Of a stretch of DNA of 64,000 nt, positions 54,790-62,846 are shown piece by piece. Each line of letters opens with the position of its first letter. The first letter of the stretch is position 1. A program made the position numbers and the translations under genes. The stretch is from NCBI RefSeq assembly GCF_900178525.1, contig NZ_FXDJ01000006.1, positions 496,001 to 560,000 of the forward strand. The letters are read 5' to 3'. The stretch comes from Massilibacteroides vaginae (GTDB taxonomy: Bacteria > Bacteroidota > Bacteroidia > Bacteroidales > Tannerellaceae). The notes beneath the pieces are model-generated. The model was given only the letters and a program-made list of their open reading frames with translations. It was not told where the DNA came from and ran no database searches.

Positions 54790-54911
54790 CAATAAAGGAT
54801 ATTTTCCTTTTTCCATATATATAGAAAAACTTTACCACAGATATAGAAAAGTTTTTCCACAGATATAGAAAAAGGAAAAGAAAGGATATAAAAGGAAAAG
54901 AAAAGGATATA
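54790..54911. repeat. Phased repeat array R5 inside the invertible segment
   Basis: Centres: box 54797.5, dyads 54818.5 (CCATATATATAG), 54840.5 and 54862.5 (CCACAGATATAG twice), boxes 54884.5 and 54905.5. Steps are 21, 22, 22, 22, 21 bp. It is bounded by TTTCCTTTTT and AAAAAGGAAA, as in R2. Confidence 0.85.
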
Positions 54912-55054
54912 AACAAAAAAGAAAAAGATAGCCTATTAATTAATGTATAGGAAAAAAAACGTCGTGTTGTATTGAAAATGCTTACATTCGTACTCGAAAT
55001 AGTCGGTTATGGATAAGAATGAATAGGGTAAGGAAAAAAAAACACGGAAAGGAA

Positions 55055-55084
55055 TTGCCTATCTCAATGTTATATATATCTTTG
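55055..55084 (+). promoter_or_regulatory. Consensus promoter pointing away from the surface gene
   Basis: TTG at 55055-55057, a 19-bp spacer, TATCTTTG at 55077-55084. It has the same boxes and the same spacing as the 902-residue gene promoter (14167-14196). In the present orientation its RNA would meet a terminator-like hairpin at 55237-55267. Confidence 0.7.
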
Positions 55085-55092
55085 CTGTTGAA

Positions 55093-55106
55093 TTTAATTG
55101 ACGGTT
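55093..55106. repeat. Right inverted repeat of the putative promoter switch
   Basis: TTTAATTGACGGTT; the exact complement of 54685-54698. It is positioned at the predicted start of transcription of the promoter at 55077-55084. Confidence 0.75.
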
Positions 55107-55236
55107 ATAAGTATTCTTTTTTCTCTGATTTAGTAGTGTTCTCAATTTCTAAAGACTTAAATATCAATTTTCCATAGATATAACAAGTAATTTTCACACA
55201 TACTAAATTCGTTTTACGTAGGGAGAGTAATATCTT

Positions 55237-55267
55237 CAAACGTATTTTGCGTTTGTTTCTTTTTTAA
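55237..55267 (+). terminator. Hairpin ending the OFF-orientation transcript
   Basis: CAAACG (55237-55242) pairs with CGTTTG (55250-55255), then TTTCTTTTTT. It could stop transcription from the outward promoter before it reaches the convergent recombinase gene. The rest of the gap (55268-55458) shows only a GGAATA/TATTCC hairpin and a weak TTTAGTC/GACTAAA stem (55406-55429). Confidence 0.55.
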
Positions 55268-55458
55268 GAGATGGAATAACAGAATTATATTCCGCTTTTA
55301 GGAAGTAAACCAGCCATTTATGGCGAAAATCCGACTTGCGCACAAGCTAAAAAACAGACAAAAAAAATCCCCTGTCCCCCCTTTTTCAGAGAGATACAAA
55401 GTAGCTTTAGTCATAATTATACGACTAAAAACAGATTAAAAAGCAGGAAAATCGCGCT

Positions 55459-56301
55459 TTAATTCATCTCGTAATCCATACTTAGTTGCCAAATAGACAG
55501 CATCAGCGAAATTCCCGGTTTTTTAGCACTTTGAAGGATTTCTTTCAGTTTATCCAACAAACGATCCATTTTCGGTAAATCAAGCGGATTTATCGAAGGA
55601 GCGCAAAGCTCCATTCCCTGGCTAAGACAAGACGAGCCCGCCTTGCATTGCAGAAAAATTCGTCCGTCTACACGAATCGCGTCTTTTTGGATTAACACTT
55701 TTTTCTCCAACAAAAAGTCCTTGATAAATGTGGTAAGCGTATACCGGTGAACTTTTAACCTCCGTGCTATCGCACAAATTGAATTACGTTTCGCAAGCAA
55801 ATCGTTAATCAGATTCTCCTTTCCTGTTAATTTTCTTTTCTTCGAAAGGCTTCCCTTGGGCCGCCCCAAAATTTTTCCTTCAAAACGTTTACGCGCCAGC
55901 GCCTCCTTCGTACGCTGGGAAATTAGATTTCGCTCTATCTCCGCACTCAAGCCAAATGCGAAAGCAAGAACTTTGGAGCTGATGTCGTTGCCTAAACGAT
56001 AATTGTCTTTGATGGTCCAGACCTTAACGCCGGTTTTCATGCATTGGTTTAAAAAACCCATAATCATCATCAGATTACGGCCTAAGCGCGACAGCTCGGT
56101 ACAAATAAGGATGTCATCCTTTCTCATCTTGTCAAATAGTAAGCCTAATTTTCGCTCATTCACTTCTTTGGTTCCAGAAATTGTTTCCTCAATCCAAGAA
56201 TCAACATTCAGACTCTCTCGTTCAGCAAACTCTTTGACTTCAAACCTTTGATTCTCGACAGTTTGCCTGTCGGTACTCACTCTAATATAACCATACACCA
56301 T
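55459..56301 (-). CDS. Serine site-specific recombinase (invertase family)
   Basis: This 280-residue protein is of the resolvase/invertase family. The catalytic domain (1-135) begins MVYGYIRVSTDRQTVENQR with nucleophile Ser9 and has ELSRLGRN (69-76) with its Arg pair. FGLSAEIERNLISQRTKEAL starts the long E-helix, RKRFEGKILGRPKG links, and an HTH (~165-195) contains AIARRLKVHRYTLTTFI. Residues ~200-280 are an extra C-terminal tail not present in Hin/Gin (~190 residues), containing LQCKAGSSC. Bacteroides Mpi is a serine invertase that flips many promoters; this gene is the obvious candidate to invert 54685-55106. A dyad TGCAGG...CCTGCA (56378-56397) overlaps its -7 box. Confidence 0.88.
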   Translation of the reverse strand: MVYGYIRVSTDRQTVENQRFEVKEFAERESLNVDSWIEETISGTKEVNERKLGLLFDKMRKDDILICTELSRLGRNLMMIMGFLNQCMKTGVKVWTIKDNYRLGNDISSKVLAFAFGLSAEIERNLISQRTKEALARKRFEGKILGRPKGSLSKKRKLTGKENLINDLLAKRNSICAIARRLKVHRYTLTTFIKDFLLEKKVLIQKDAIRVDGRIFLQCKAGSSCLSQGMELCAPSINPLDLPKMDRLLDKLKEILQSAKKPGISLMLSIWQLSMDYEMN

Positions 56302-56395
56302 AAAGTAGAAAATTTTAAAAAAACATTAATAATACGAGTAGAAAAATCGGCCTGCTCTAAGAACAACTGAAATAAAATGCAGGCTAAATACCCTG

Positions 56396-56403
56396 CAAAC
56401 TTA
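56396..56403 (-). promoter_or_regulatory. Possible -7 box (TAAGTTTG) of the recombinase gene
   Basis: Exact TAnnTTTG on the minus strand, ~95 bp before the ATG. The palindrome TGCAGG-(8 bp)-CCTGCA at 56378-56397 touches it, suggesting an operator. Confidence 0.4.
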
Positions 56404-56487
56404 AGCAATCCAAAAACTATTACGAAGTATTCGCCGCGGTTAAAAGTGGTTTCTTGAAAAAGTAACCGCACAATAATGAATATTTTA

Positions 56488-56495
56488 TACTTTTG
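56488..56495 (+). promoter_or_regulatory. -7 box (TACTTTTG) of valS
   Basis: Exact TAnnTTTG, giving a leader of ~58 nt before ATG 56560. Confidence 0.5.
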
Positions 56496-56559
56496 CATTT
56501 TCCGGAAGAATCGCATTTTCCGGTGAAAAATGAATAACTATTTATTAATTCAGATATAG

Positions 56560-59184
56560 ATGGAAATAGCAAGCAAGTACAACCCGCAGGAAGTGGAAGG
56601 GAAATGGTATGAGTATTGGATGGAACATGGTTACTTTAAGTCGAAACCCGATGGTCGCGAACCCTACACCATCGTTATTCCGCCGCCCAACGTCACCGGG
56701 GTGCTGCACATGGGACACATGCTGAACAATACGATACAAGACATCCTGGTGCGCCGTGCCCGTATGAAAGGTAAAAACGCTTGCTGGGTTCCGGGAACCG
56801 ACCACGCTTCGATTGCCACCGAAGCAAAAGTAGTGGGCCGCCTAGCTGAACAGGGAATCAGTAAAAAAGAGTTAAGTCGCGAAGACTTTCTGAAACATGC
56901 CTGGGACTGGAAGGAAGAGCATGGAGGCATCATCCTGAAACAACTTCGCAAGCTGGGTGCTTCGTGCGACTGGGACAGAACGGCTTTCACCATGGACGAA
57001 ACCCGTTCGGAAAGCGTTATCAAGGTATTTATCGATTTATACGAGAAAGGACTGATCTATCGCGGTGTGCGTATGGTGAACTGGGATCCCAAAGCACTGA
57101 CGGCACTATCAGACGAAGAAGTTATATACAAGGAGGAACACAGCAAACTGTATTACCTCCGCTACAAAATAGAAGAAGAAAACGACAAGTACATTGTAGT
57201 TGCCACCACCCGCCCGGAAACAATTCTTGGAGACACCGCTGTGTGTGTGAATCCGAATGATCCGCGCTACGCCTTCCTGAAAGACAAAAAAGTGATTGTT
57301 CCGCTGGTAAACCGCGCGGTGCCCATCATTATGGACGAGTATGTGGATGTGGAGTTCGGTACGGGCTGTTTGAAGGTTACCCCTGCCCACGATGTAAACG
57401 ACTATATGCTGGGCGAGAAATACAACCTCCCCGCCATCGACATATTTAATGACAACGGAACCATAAGCGAAGCCGGCACACTATACATCGGACAGGATCG
57501 CTTTGAGGTGCGCAAACAGATCACGCTTGATCTGGAAGCGGCCGGTTTGCTGGAAAAAGCAGAAAGCTACGAAAACAAAGTGGGTTACTCCGAGCGTACC
57601 AACGTAGTGATCGAACCAAAGCTATCCATGCAATGGTTCCTTAAAATGGAAGGATTGGCCAAACCGGCATTAGAGTCGGTTATGAATGACGACATTCGTT
57701 TTTATCCGGCCAAATTTAAAAACACCTACCGTCACTGGATGGAAAACGTGAAAGATTGGTGTATTTCGCGCCAGCTTTGGTGGGGACATCGCATCCCGGC
57801 TTATTTCCTGCCGGAAGGAGGTTTTGTTGTAGCGGAAACGGCCGAAAAAGCCTTGGCTTCGGCTATCGAAAAAACGGGCAACAAGGCACTTACAATCGCC
57901 GACTTGCGTCAGGACGAAGACTGCCTCGACACTTGGTTCTCTTCCTGGCTGTGGCCAATCTCTTTGTTTGACGGAATAAACAACCCGGACAACGCGGAAA
58001 TAAACTATTACTACCCAACGAACGATTTGGTAACCGGACCGGATATTATTTTCTTCTGGGTGGCCCGTATGATCATGGCCGGTTATGAGTACAAACAAGA
58101 GATGCCCTTTAAAAATGTATATTTCACCGGAATTGTGCGCGATAAATTAGGACGGAAAATGTCTAAATCCTTAGGCAATTCGCCTGATCCTTTGGCGTTG
58201 ATCGAGCAATACGGCGCCGATGGTGTGCGTATGGGATTAATGCTAACGGCTCCTGCCGGTAATGATATACCATTCGACGAGGCGCTTTGCGAACAAGGAC
58301 GAAATTTCAACAACAAGATATGGAACGCTTTCCGCCTGATCAAAGGCTGGGAAGTAAGCGAAAGCGCCGAACAACCGGAATCGGCCCGGATAGCCATCAA
58401 CTGGTTTGGCCACGTGTTGAACAAAACGATTGCGGAAGTAGATGATCTTTTCGACAAATACCGTCTTTCAGAGGCACTTATGGCAATCTACAAATTATTC
58501 TGGGATGAATTCTCGTCCTGGTATCTGGAATTAGTAAAACCGGGGTATCAGCAACCGATTGATAAGGATACGTATGCAGCCACGCTGAATTACTTCGACG
58601 CGTTGCTTCGTTTGTTGCACCCGTTCATGCCGTTCATAACAGAAGAATTGTGGCAGGCATTAACAGATCGCCAAAAAAACGAAAGCATTATGGTTTCGCC
58701 CATGCCGAAGGAATCAGCCACGGACAACAACCTGATCACTTCGTTCGAGAAAGTAAAAGAGATCATAGCAGGCGTACGCTCCATACGTTTGCAAAAAAAC
58801 ATCCCCAATAAGGAACTGCTATCACTTCAGATTGCCGGAACACACGACCATTCGTTTGACGAAGCCATCCGCAAAATGGCCAACCTGGAAACCATCAGCG
58901 TAGTAACAGAAAAAGACGCTACAGCCGCGGCTTTCCTGGTAGGAACAACCGAATATGCCGTTCCGCTTGGCAACAACATCGACGTAGCAGCCGAACTGAA
59001 AAAACTGAATGATGAACTTGTGTATCTACGCGGATTCCTTAAATCAGTAGCCGCAAAGCTAAGCAACGAGAAGTTTGTGGCTAACGCAAAACCGGAAATC
59101 GTAGAAAACGAACGCAAAAAGCAGGCCGACGCGGAAAGCAAAATAAAAACAATCGAAGAAAGCATCGCTTCGCTAAGCAAGTAG
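56560..59184 (+). CDS. valS: Valyl-tRNA synthetase
   Basis: ValS charges tRNA-Val and edits threonine. The 874-residue class I synthetase has [13 protein letters not shown] (HIGH motif as HMGH, 50-53), the CP1 editing domain with [13 protein letters not shown], and [30 protein letters not shown] is the KMSKS motif. The anticodon-binding domain is at ~600-720 and a C-terminal coiled coil at ~815-874 ([21 protein letters not shown], cited as [16 protein letters not shown]). Complete and normal. A strong terminator follows. Confidence 0.97.
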   Translation: MEIASKYNPQEVEGKWYEYWMEHGYFKSKPDGREPYTIVIPPPNVTGVLHMGHMLNNTIQDILVRRARMKGKNACWVPGTDHASIATEAKVVGRLAEQGISKKELSREDFLKHAWDWKEEHGGIILKQLRKLGASCDWDRTAFTMDETRSESVIKVFIDLYEKGLIYRGVRMVNWDPKALTALSDEEVIYKEEHSKLYYLRYKIEEENDKYIVVATTRPETILGDTAVCVNPNDPRYAFLKDKKVIVPLVNRAVPIIMDEYVDVEFGTGCLKVTPAHDVNDYMLGEKYNLPAIDIFNDNGTISEAGTLYIGQDRFEVRKQITLDLEAAGLLEKAESYENKVGYSERTNVVIEPKLSMQWFLKMEGLAKPALESVMNDDIRFYPAKFKNTYRHWMENVKDWCISRQLWWGHRIPAYFLPEGGFVVAETAEKALASAIEKTGNKALTIADLRQDEDCLDTWFSSWLWPISLFDGINNPDNAEINYYYPTNDLVTGPDIIFFWVARMIMAGYEYKQEMPFKNVYFTGIVRDKLGRKMSKSLGNSPDPLALIEQYGADGVRMGLMLTAPAGNDIPFDEALCEQGRNFNNKIWNAFRLIKGWEVSESAEQPESARIAINWFGHVLNKTIAEVDDLFDKYRLSEALMAIYKLFWDEFSSWYLELVKPGYQQPIDKDTYAATLNYFDALLRLLHPFMPFITEELWQALTDRQKNESIMVSPMPKESATDNNLITSFEKVKEIIAGVRSIRLQKNIPNKELLSLQIAGTHDHSFDEAIRKMANLETISVVTEKDATAAAFLVGTTEYAVPLGNNIDVAAELKKLNDELVYLRGFLKSVAAKLSNEKFVANAKPEIVENERKKQADAESKIKTIEESIASLSK

Positions 59185-59204
59185 CCGGGGAAATTACCTG
59201 TAGT

Positions 59205-59258
59205 GGCCTATCGCAACTGTCCGGTTCAAGTAACCGAACAGTTGCGATAGGCCTTTAT
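59205..59258 (+). terminator. Terminator of valS
   Basis: A 16-bp perfect stem (59205-59220 with 59238-59253) carries an inner CCGGTT/AACCG-type stem in its loop and is followed by TTTATAAAA. Confidence 0.85.
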
Positions 59259-59363
59259 AAAACCTAAACAACCGTATTGATATTCTAAAATATTTCAGTA
59301 TTTTTACGCTGTGTTCGCAAACATTCACAACACAGCATTATCAACTGATTAATTTACAATACC

Positions 59364-60221
59364 ATGAAACACACAAGAAGGAATTTTTTCAAACAAGGTC
59401 TTGCAGGTGCTTTATTGATGGGTTCAGCCTCGATAGGGCACGCGGTAACCTTGCCCGATCCGGTCAAAGCGAAAGCTCCGAAAGCAGTAAATCCGTTCCA
59501 ATTAGGCATGGCCGGATATACATTTGTTCACTTTGATTTAGAAACTACGCTAAAAACTTTGCAGCGTTTGGATATCCATTATCTTTGTATCAAAGATTTT
59601 CATTTGCCTTTTAACAGCACAGACGAGCAGATAAAAGCTTTTCATGAAAAGTGCGCTTCTTATGGTGTTACCGGATATGCCGTAGGGCCTATCTACATGA
59701 AAAGCCAGGAAGAAATAGACAAAGGCTTTGAATACGCGAAACGTGTAGGCGTGAAACTGATTGTCGGCGTTCCGAACTATGAGCTTCTGCCTTATGTAGA
59801 TAAAAAGGTTAAAGAGTATGACTTCCAATACGCTATTCACTTGCACGGACCGGACATTAAAACCTATCCGGATGCAACCGACGTATGGGAGCATACAAAA
59901 GATCTGGATGCCCGTCTTGGCATGTGTCTTGACATCGGCCATGACTTGCGAAACGGATGTGACCCTGTGGCCGATCTGAAAAAGTATCACACACGTGTAT
60001 TCGACATACACATTAAAGATGTGACAGACTCGTCCAAAGCAGGAAAAGGAATTGAAATAGGCCGTGGCAAAATAGACTTCCCCGCACTTATAAAAGCATT
60101 GCGCGAAGTTAATTACACCGGAAAGTGCAGTCTTGAATATGAGAAAGACATGAAAGATCCTTTCCTTGGAATTGCAGAATCCATTGGCTATTTCAAAGCA
60201 ATGAATGATCTGGAATTCTAA
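59364..60221 (+). CDS. Exported sugar isomerase/epimerase-like TIM barrel, second
   Basis: This 285-residue protein is of the same AP_endonuc_2 superfamily as the 43723-44676 product. The N-terminus MKHTRRNFFKQGLAGALLMG is a Tat-type signal (RRNFFKQ). Barrel landmarks are LGMAGYTFVHFD, LCIKDFHLP, GVTGYAVGPIYM, FQYAIHLHGPD, GMCLDIGHDLRNG, FDIHIKDV and GKCSLEYEKD, with His, Asp and Glu ligands. It resembles hydroxypyruvate isomerase-like or keto-sugar enzymes; substrate unknown. Only 11 bp separate it from the following lipoprotein gene. Confidence 0.85.
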   Translation: MKHTRRNFFKQGLAGALLMGSASIGHAVTLPDPVKAKAPKAVNPFQLGMAGYTFVHFDLETTLKTLQRLDIHYLCIKDFHLPFNSTDEQIKAFHEKCASYGVTGYAVGPIYMKSQEEIDKGFEYAKRVGVKLIVGVPNYELLPYVDKKVKEYDFQYAIHLHGPDIKTYPDATDVWEHTKDLDARLGMCLDIGHDLRNGCDPVADLKKYHTRVFDIHIKDVTDSSKAGKGIEIGRGKIDFPALIKALREVNYTGKCSLEYEKDMKDPFLGIAESIGYFKAMNDLEF

Positions 60222-60232
60222 AAAAAAGAGGT

Positions 60233-61261
60233 ATGAAGAAAGCGTTGTTTTTATTCATTGTATTAGCGGTATTAACCGGGTGTAGCACCATAAGCTACAT
60301 CAATATAGAAACTTTTAAGCCTGCGGAAATTACATTCCCCTCAGTGGTAAACAAGGTATTAATTGTAAACAACGCCGTGCCTCAACCCGAAAACTCCGGA
60401 TACGAGTACAAACTTTTAGGAACGAAACAAGACACTGCCCGTGCTAAAACAGACAGTGCCTTGTTCGATTTAAGCAGAGCGTTGGGCGTTTCAATCTTAG
60501 AAACCAACTATTTCAGCGACGTACTTCTTTTTCACGAAACAACACGTGATGACGACAACTACCTATTAGACAAGAAGCTGTCTCAGGAAACGGTACAGAC
60601 CCTCTGCGAAGAAAGCGATGCCGACGCCGTGATCTCCATCGATCGCTTGCTGTTTGACGTAACAAAAACAACAACCTCTTTCAATGCCTACCTATTCCTC
60701 GGCCTGATAGACGTAAAAATGTCGAGCGTTATGCGCGCTTACATTCCCGACAGAGAAACCCCATTGGCTACGGTATTATTGTCGGATAGCGTTTTCTGGA
60801 GCGAGCAGGGCGAATCGATCAAAGAAATAGAAAACTACCTGCCTTCTGTAGAGAATGCCCTACGCGAATCGGCAAAATACCTCGGCAGCATAGCCGCTCC
60901 GAACTTCGTGCCCCATTGGGATAATGAAGTGCGCTGGTTCTATACCGGTATATCCACCGAATGGAAGCAAGCCTCCGCGTATGCCTCAGTTCAAAAATGG
61001 GATGCCGCGGAACAAGTATGGCATACCGCTTACAACAAAACAAAAAGCGAGAACCAAAAAGCCAAGTTAGCTTCCAACATCGCGTTTGCCAAAGAAATGC
61101 AAGGCAACTATACCGAAGCCTTAGAATGGGCGGAAAAAGCGCGAATAACGTTTCAGAAAAAAGGCGAAAACACGCGAGACTATCAACTGTTAGATCAGTA
61201 TGCAAAAGCCCTTCGGCTACGTATTGCCGAAAACAGAAAACTAAACATTCAAATTGGATAA
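60233..61261 (+). CDS. DUF6340-type lipoprotein
   Basis: This 342-residue protein has lipobox LTGC with Cys17. The first ~215 residues form an alpha/beta domain (VVNKVLIVNNAVPQ, LCEESDADAVISIDRLLFDV). From ~235 on it is helical and TPR-like (KWDAAEQVWHTAYNKTKSENQKAKLASNIAFAKEM, cited as WDAAEQVWHTAY; GNYTEALEWAEKA). This fits the DUF6340 family of Bacteroidales lipoproteins of unknown function. It is probably cotranscribed with the isomerase gene upstream. Confidence 0.78.
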   Translation: MKKALFLFIVLAVLTGCSTISYINIETFKPAEITFPSVVNKVLIVNNAVPQPENSGYEYKLLGTKQDTARAKTDSALFDLSRALGVSILETNYFSDVLLFHETTRDDDNYLLDKKLSQETVQTLCEESDADAVISIDRLLFDVTKTTTSFNAYLFLGLIDVKMSSVMRAYIPDRETPLATVLLSDSVFWSEQGESIKEIENYLPSVENALRESAKYLGSIAAPNFVPHWDNEVRWFYTGISTEWKQASAYASVQKWDAAEQVWHTAYNKTKSENQKAKLASNIAFAKEMQGNYTEALEWAEKARITFQKKGENTRDYQLLDQYAKALRLRIAENRKLNIQIG

Positions 61262-61291
61262 TCATAACCTATTATTCAGCAATATTATTAC

Positions 61292-61299
61292 TACCTTTG
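61292..61299 (+). promoter_or_regulatory. -7 box (TACCTTTG) of the 61324 gene
   Basis: Exact TAnnTTTG, 24 bp before the ATG; no clear -33 element. Confidence 0.45.
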
Positions 61300-61323
61300 T
61301 TTGAATATTTGAATTAGACGAAA

Positions 61324-61785
61324 ATGGGTGCAAACAACGCAAAGACACAAACAGTAATAGAATCAACGTTTTCCACAGTTCTGGAGAAGTTGGCAAAAGA
61401 ACATTCAACAGGTTTAGTGAATGATCTACACGTTCAACTTGACCGCGAAAGTGGCGAACTATCAATTTACGACGACACCGAATCATTGATAGAAAAAATA
61501 GTGATTTTCGATTGGGTTAACTTTCCACAACCGGAAGAAGCCTTTATAAAGCACGCGGTCTCCGCCATTAAAGCCGCATTGGCTTCATTAGCATCCAAAG
61601 AAGCTTTTGACCAGCCGTGCATAGCCAAACCATTCTCCATAAACCTGACAGACGAAGACTTTACCGTTACAGAAGAGCTCCTGTTCATCGACGATGAAGT
61701 ATTACGGTTAGACGACCCTTTACTAAAAGATTTAGACGCCGACTTGGATGATTTTTTAGAAAAACTTCTTTCTGATATCGAATGA
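61324..61785 (+). CDS. Small acidic protein, unknown function
   Basis: This 153-residue cytoplasmic protein is very acidic, especially at the C-terminus (DDPLLKDLDADLDDFLEKLL). Residues 1-30 are helical (TVIESTFSTVLEKLAKEH); 35-75 look like beta strands (LHVQLDRESGELSIYDD, VIFDWVNFP). No signal peptide or TM. I recognise no named family, though such acidic proteins next to tRNA genes occur across Bacteroidales. It ends 35 bp before tRNA-Thr. Confidence 0.75.
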   Translation: MGANNAKTQTVIESTFSTVLEKLAKEHSTGLVNDLHVQLDRESGELSIYDDTESLIEKIVIFDWVNFPQPEEAFIKHAVSAIKAALASLASKEAFDQPCIAKPFSINLTDEDFTVTEELLFIDDEVLRLDDPLLKDLDADLDDFLEKLLSDIE

Positions 61786-61790
61786 TTTTT

Positions 61791-61798
61791 TACCTTTG
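61791..61798 (+). promoter_or_regulatory. -7 box (TACCTTTG) of the tRNA gene
   Basis: Exact TAnnTTTG, 22 bp before the mature tRNA 5' end. Confidence 0.6.
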
Positions 61799-61820
61799 TG
61801 CCCGAAATAAAAACAAATAA

Positions 61821-61893
61821 GCCGAAATAGCTCAGTTGGTAGAGCAATTCATTCGTAATGAATAGGTCGCCGGTTCAAGTCCGGCTTTCGGCT
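61821..61893 (+). tRNA. tRNA-Thr(CGT)
   Basis: Cloverleaf: acceptor GCCGAAA/TTTCGGC, D arm GCTC/GAGC, anticodon stem ATTCA/TGAAT with loop TTCGTAA and anticodon CGT (61854-61856), T arm CCGGTTCAAGTCCGG-type (CGGTTCAAGTCCG). It reads ACG codons. CCA is not encoded. Confidence 0.93.
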
Positions 61894-61904
61894 CAGTCAT
61901 AATC

Positions 61905-61936
61905 AAGCAGTTACAAAAAAGTAGCTGCTTTTTTTT
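61905..61936 (+). terminator. Terminator of tRNA-Thr
   Basis: AAGCAGTTAC (61905-61914) pairs with GTAGCTGCTT (61921-61930) with one G:T pair, then T-run. Confidence 0.82.
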
Positions 61937-62044
61937 GGGTTGTAGGGCAAGTGTTTTATTTGATTGACTGAGAGCAGATTTATTGCGCTATAGTTTGTCA
62001 ATCCGGATAAAAACGATTAACTTGCCATTTAAATACGATTGACT

Positions 62045-62842
62045 ATGAAGAGAATATGCGTATTTCTACTGTTTTTCTTTTTAGGGGTGCAGGTTCTTCA
62101 TGCACAGTCTGATTTCACCTTTATGCTCAACAAGGAAGGTAAGTTGATCGCTTTGCCTAAACGTATTAATTTTGACTTTAATATCCCCGAAGCTTCGTAT
62201 AAGTCGTACACTCCCTCTATAGCTCGAATTAAGCATGATGTGCTTAAGCATTATGAACCGGGCGTAACTCCTAAATTAGATGAACGGCCAATGGATATGC
62301 AGGTATTGTCATTGGCTTATGAACCGTTTTATAATGTTTATTCGCCCATGCTGAAAAGGGTCTCTCCTACTGCTTTTGATTTTAATGAGGTGGAGTTCTT
62401 CCCTATCAATGAAAATCTTACTTTCGTTGTTGGGGGACAGCAACAAACATGGCCCGGACTGGGAGGACAAACCATTGCACACGCTTCTATTTACTGGCAA
62501 GATGGCCCTTGGACAATTGGAGGAGGTGGATTTGGCGGACGATATTTTACTCCGTTTAATCCAAGTGCCGAATTTGTTGGTGGGGTGAATGCACATGCCA
62601 GCTATCAAGCAACAGACTGGCTTAAGTTTAATGCCTGGGGGCAATATGCCGGTTACAACAGCAACGAACGAAATAACCCGCACATGTTAATGAGTCCCTA
62701 TTTTTACCACAATAATTTCGGAACTTCGGTAGAAATTAAGGTAAACAAGAATTTTGGTGTAGGTGCCGGTGTTCAATATGACTATAACCCTATGGTCAGA
62801 AAATGGCAACGGCAGTTTTTAGTGTTCCCGGTTTTCCATTAA
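62045..62842 (+). CDS. Exported probable outer-membrane protein
   Basis: This 265-residue protein has a signal peptide (~1-20, MKRICVFLLFFFLGVQVLHAQ, cleaved after HAQ). From ~residue 110 on, alternating aromatic/glycine strands (TFVVGGQQQTWPGLGG, HASIYWQDGPWTIGGGGFGGRY, ASYQATDWLKFNAWGQYAGY, VGAGVQYDYNP) suggest an 8-10-stranded beta-barrel. No named family is recognised. ATG 62045 was chosen over TTG 62039. It is convergent with the DUF4249 gene, 4 bp apart. Confidence 0.72.
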   Translation: MKRICVFLLFFFLGVQVLHAQSDFTFMLNKEGKLIALPKRINFDFNIPEASYKSYTPSIARIKHDVLKHYEPGVTPKLDERPMDMQVLSLAYEPFYNVYSPMLKRVSPTAFDFNEVEFFPINENLTFVVGGQQQTWPGLGGQTIAHASIYWQDGPWTIGGGGFGGRYFTPFNPSAEFVGGVNAHASYQATDWLKFNAWGQYAGYNSNERNNPHMLMSPYFYHNNFGTSVEIKVNKNFGVGAGVQYDYNPMVRKWQRQFLVFPVFH

Positions 62843-62846
62843 GCAT

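Larger units (their letters stand above)
54685..55106. other. Putative invertible promoter segment (OFF orientation)
   Basis: The 14-bp inverted repeats bracket 394 bp. Inside, near the right end, is a consensus promoter directed to the right; its -7 box ends 8 bp before the right repeat. Inversion would place it next to the left repeat, directed at the 1307-residue gene with a leader of ~130 nt. It also contains array R5 and the 12-mer ATGGATAAGAAT (55009-55020). In flipped coordinates that motif lies 57 bp from the -7 box, against 56 bp in the correctly oriented 902-residue locus. Confidence 0.7.

Noticed and set aside
54647-54916. 89-codon minus-strand ORF with similarity to an ORF at 23008-23250
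   Set aside because: Both ORFs merely read through phased arrays R5 and R3. The 22-bp period is not a multiple of 3, and the peptides are low-complexity Phe/Lys/Tyr strings with no coding signs.
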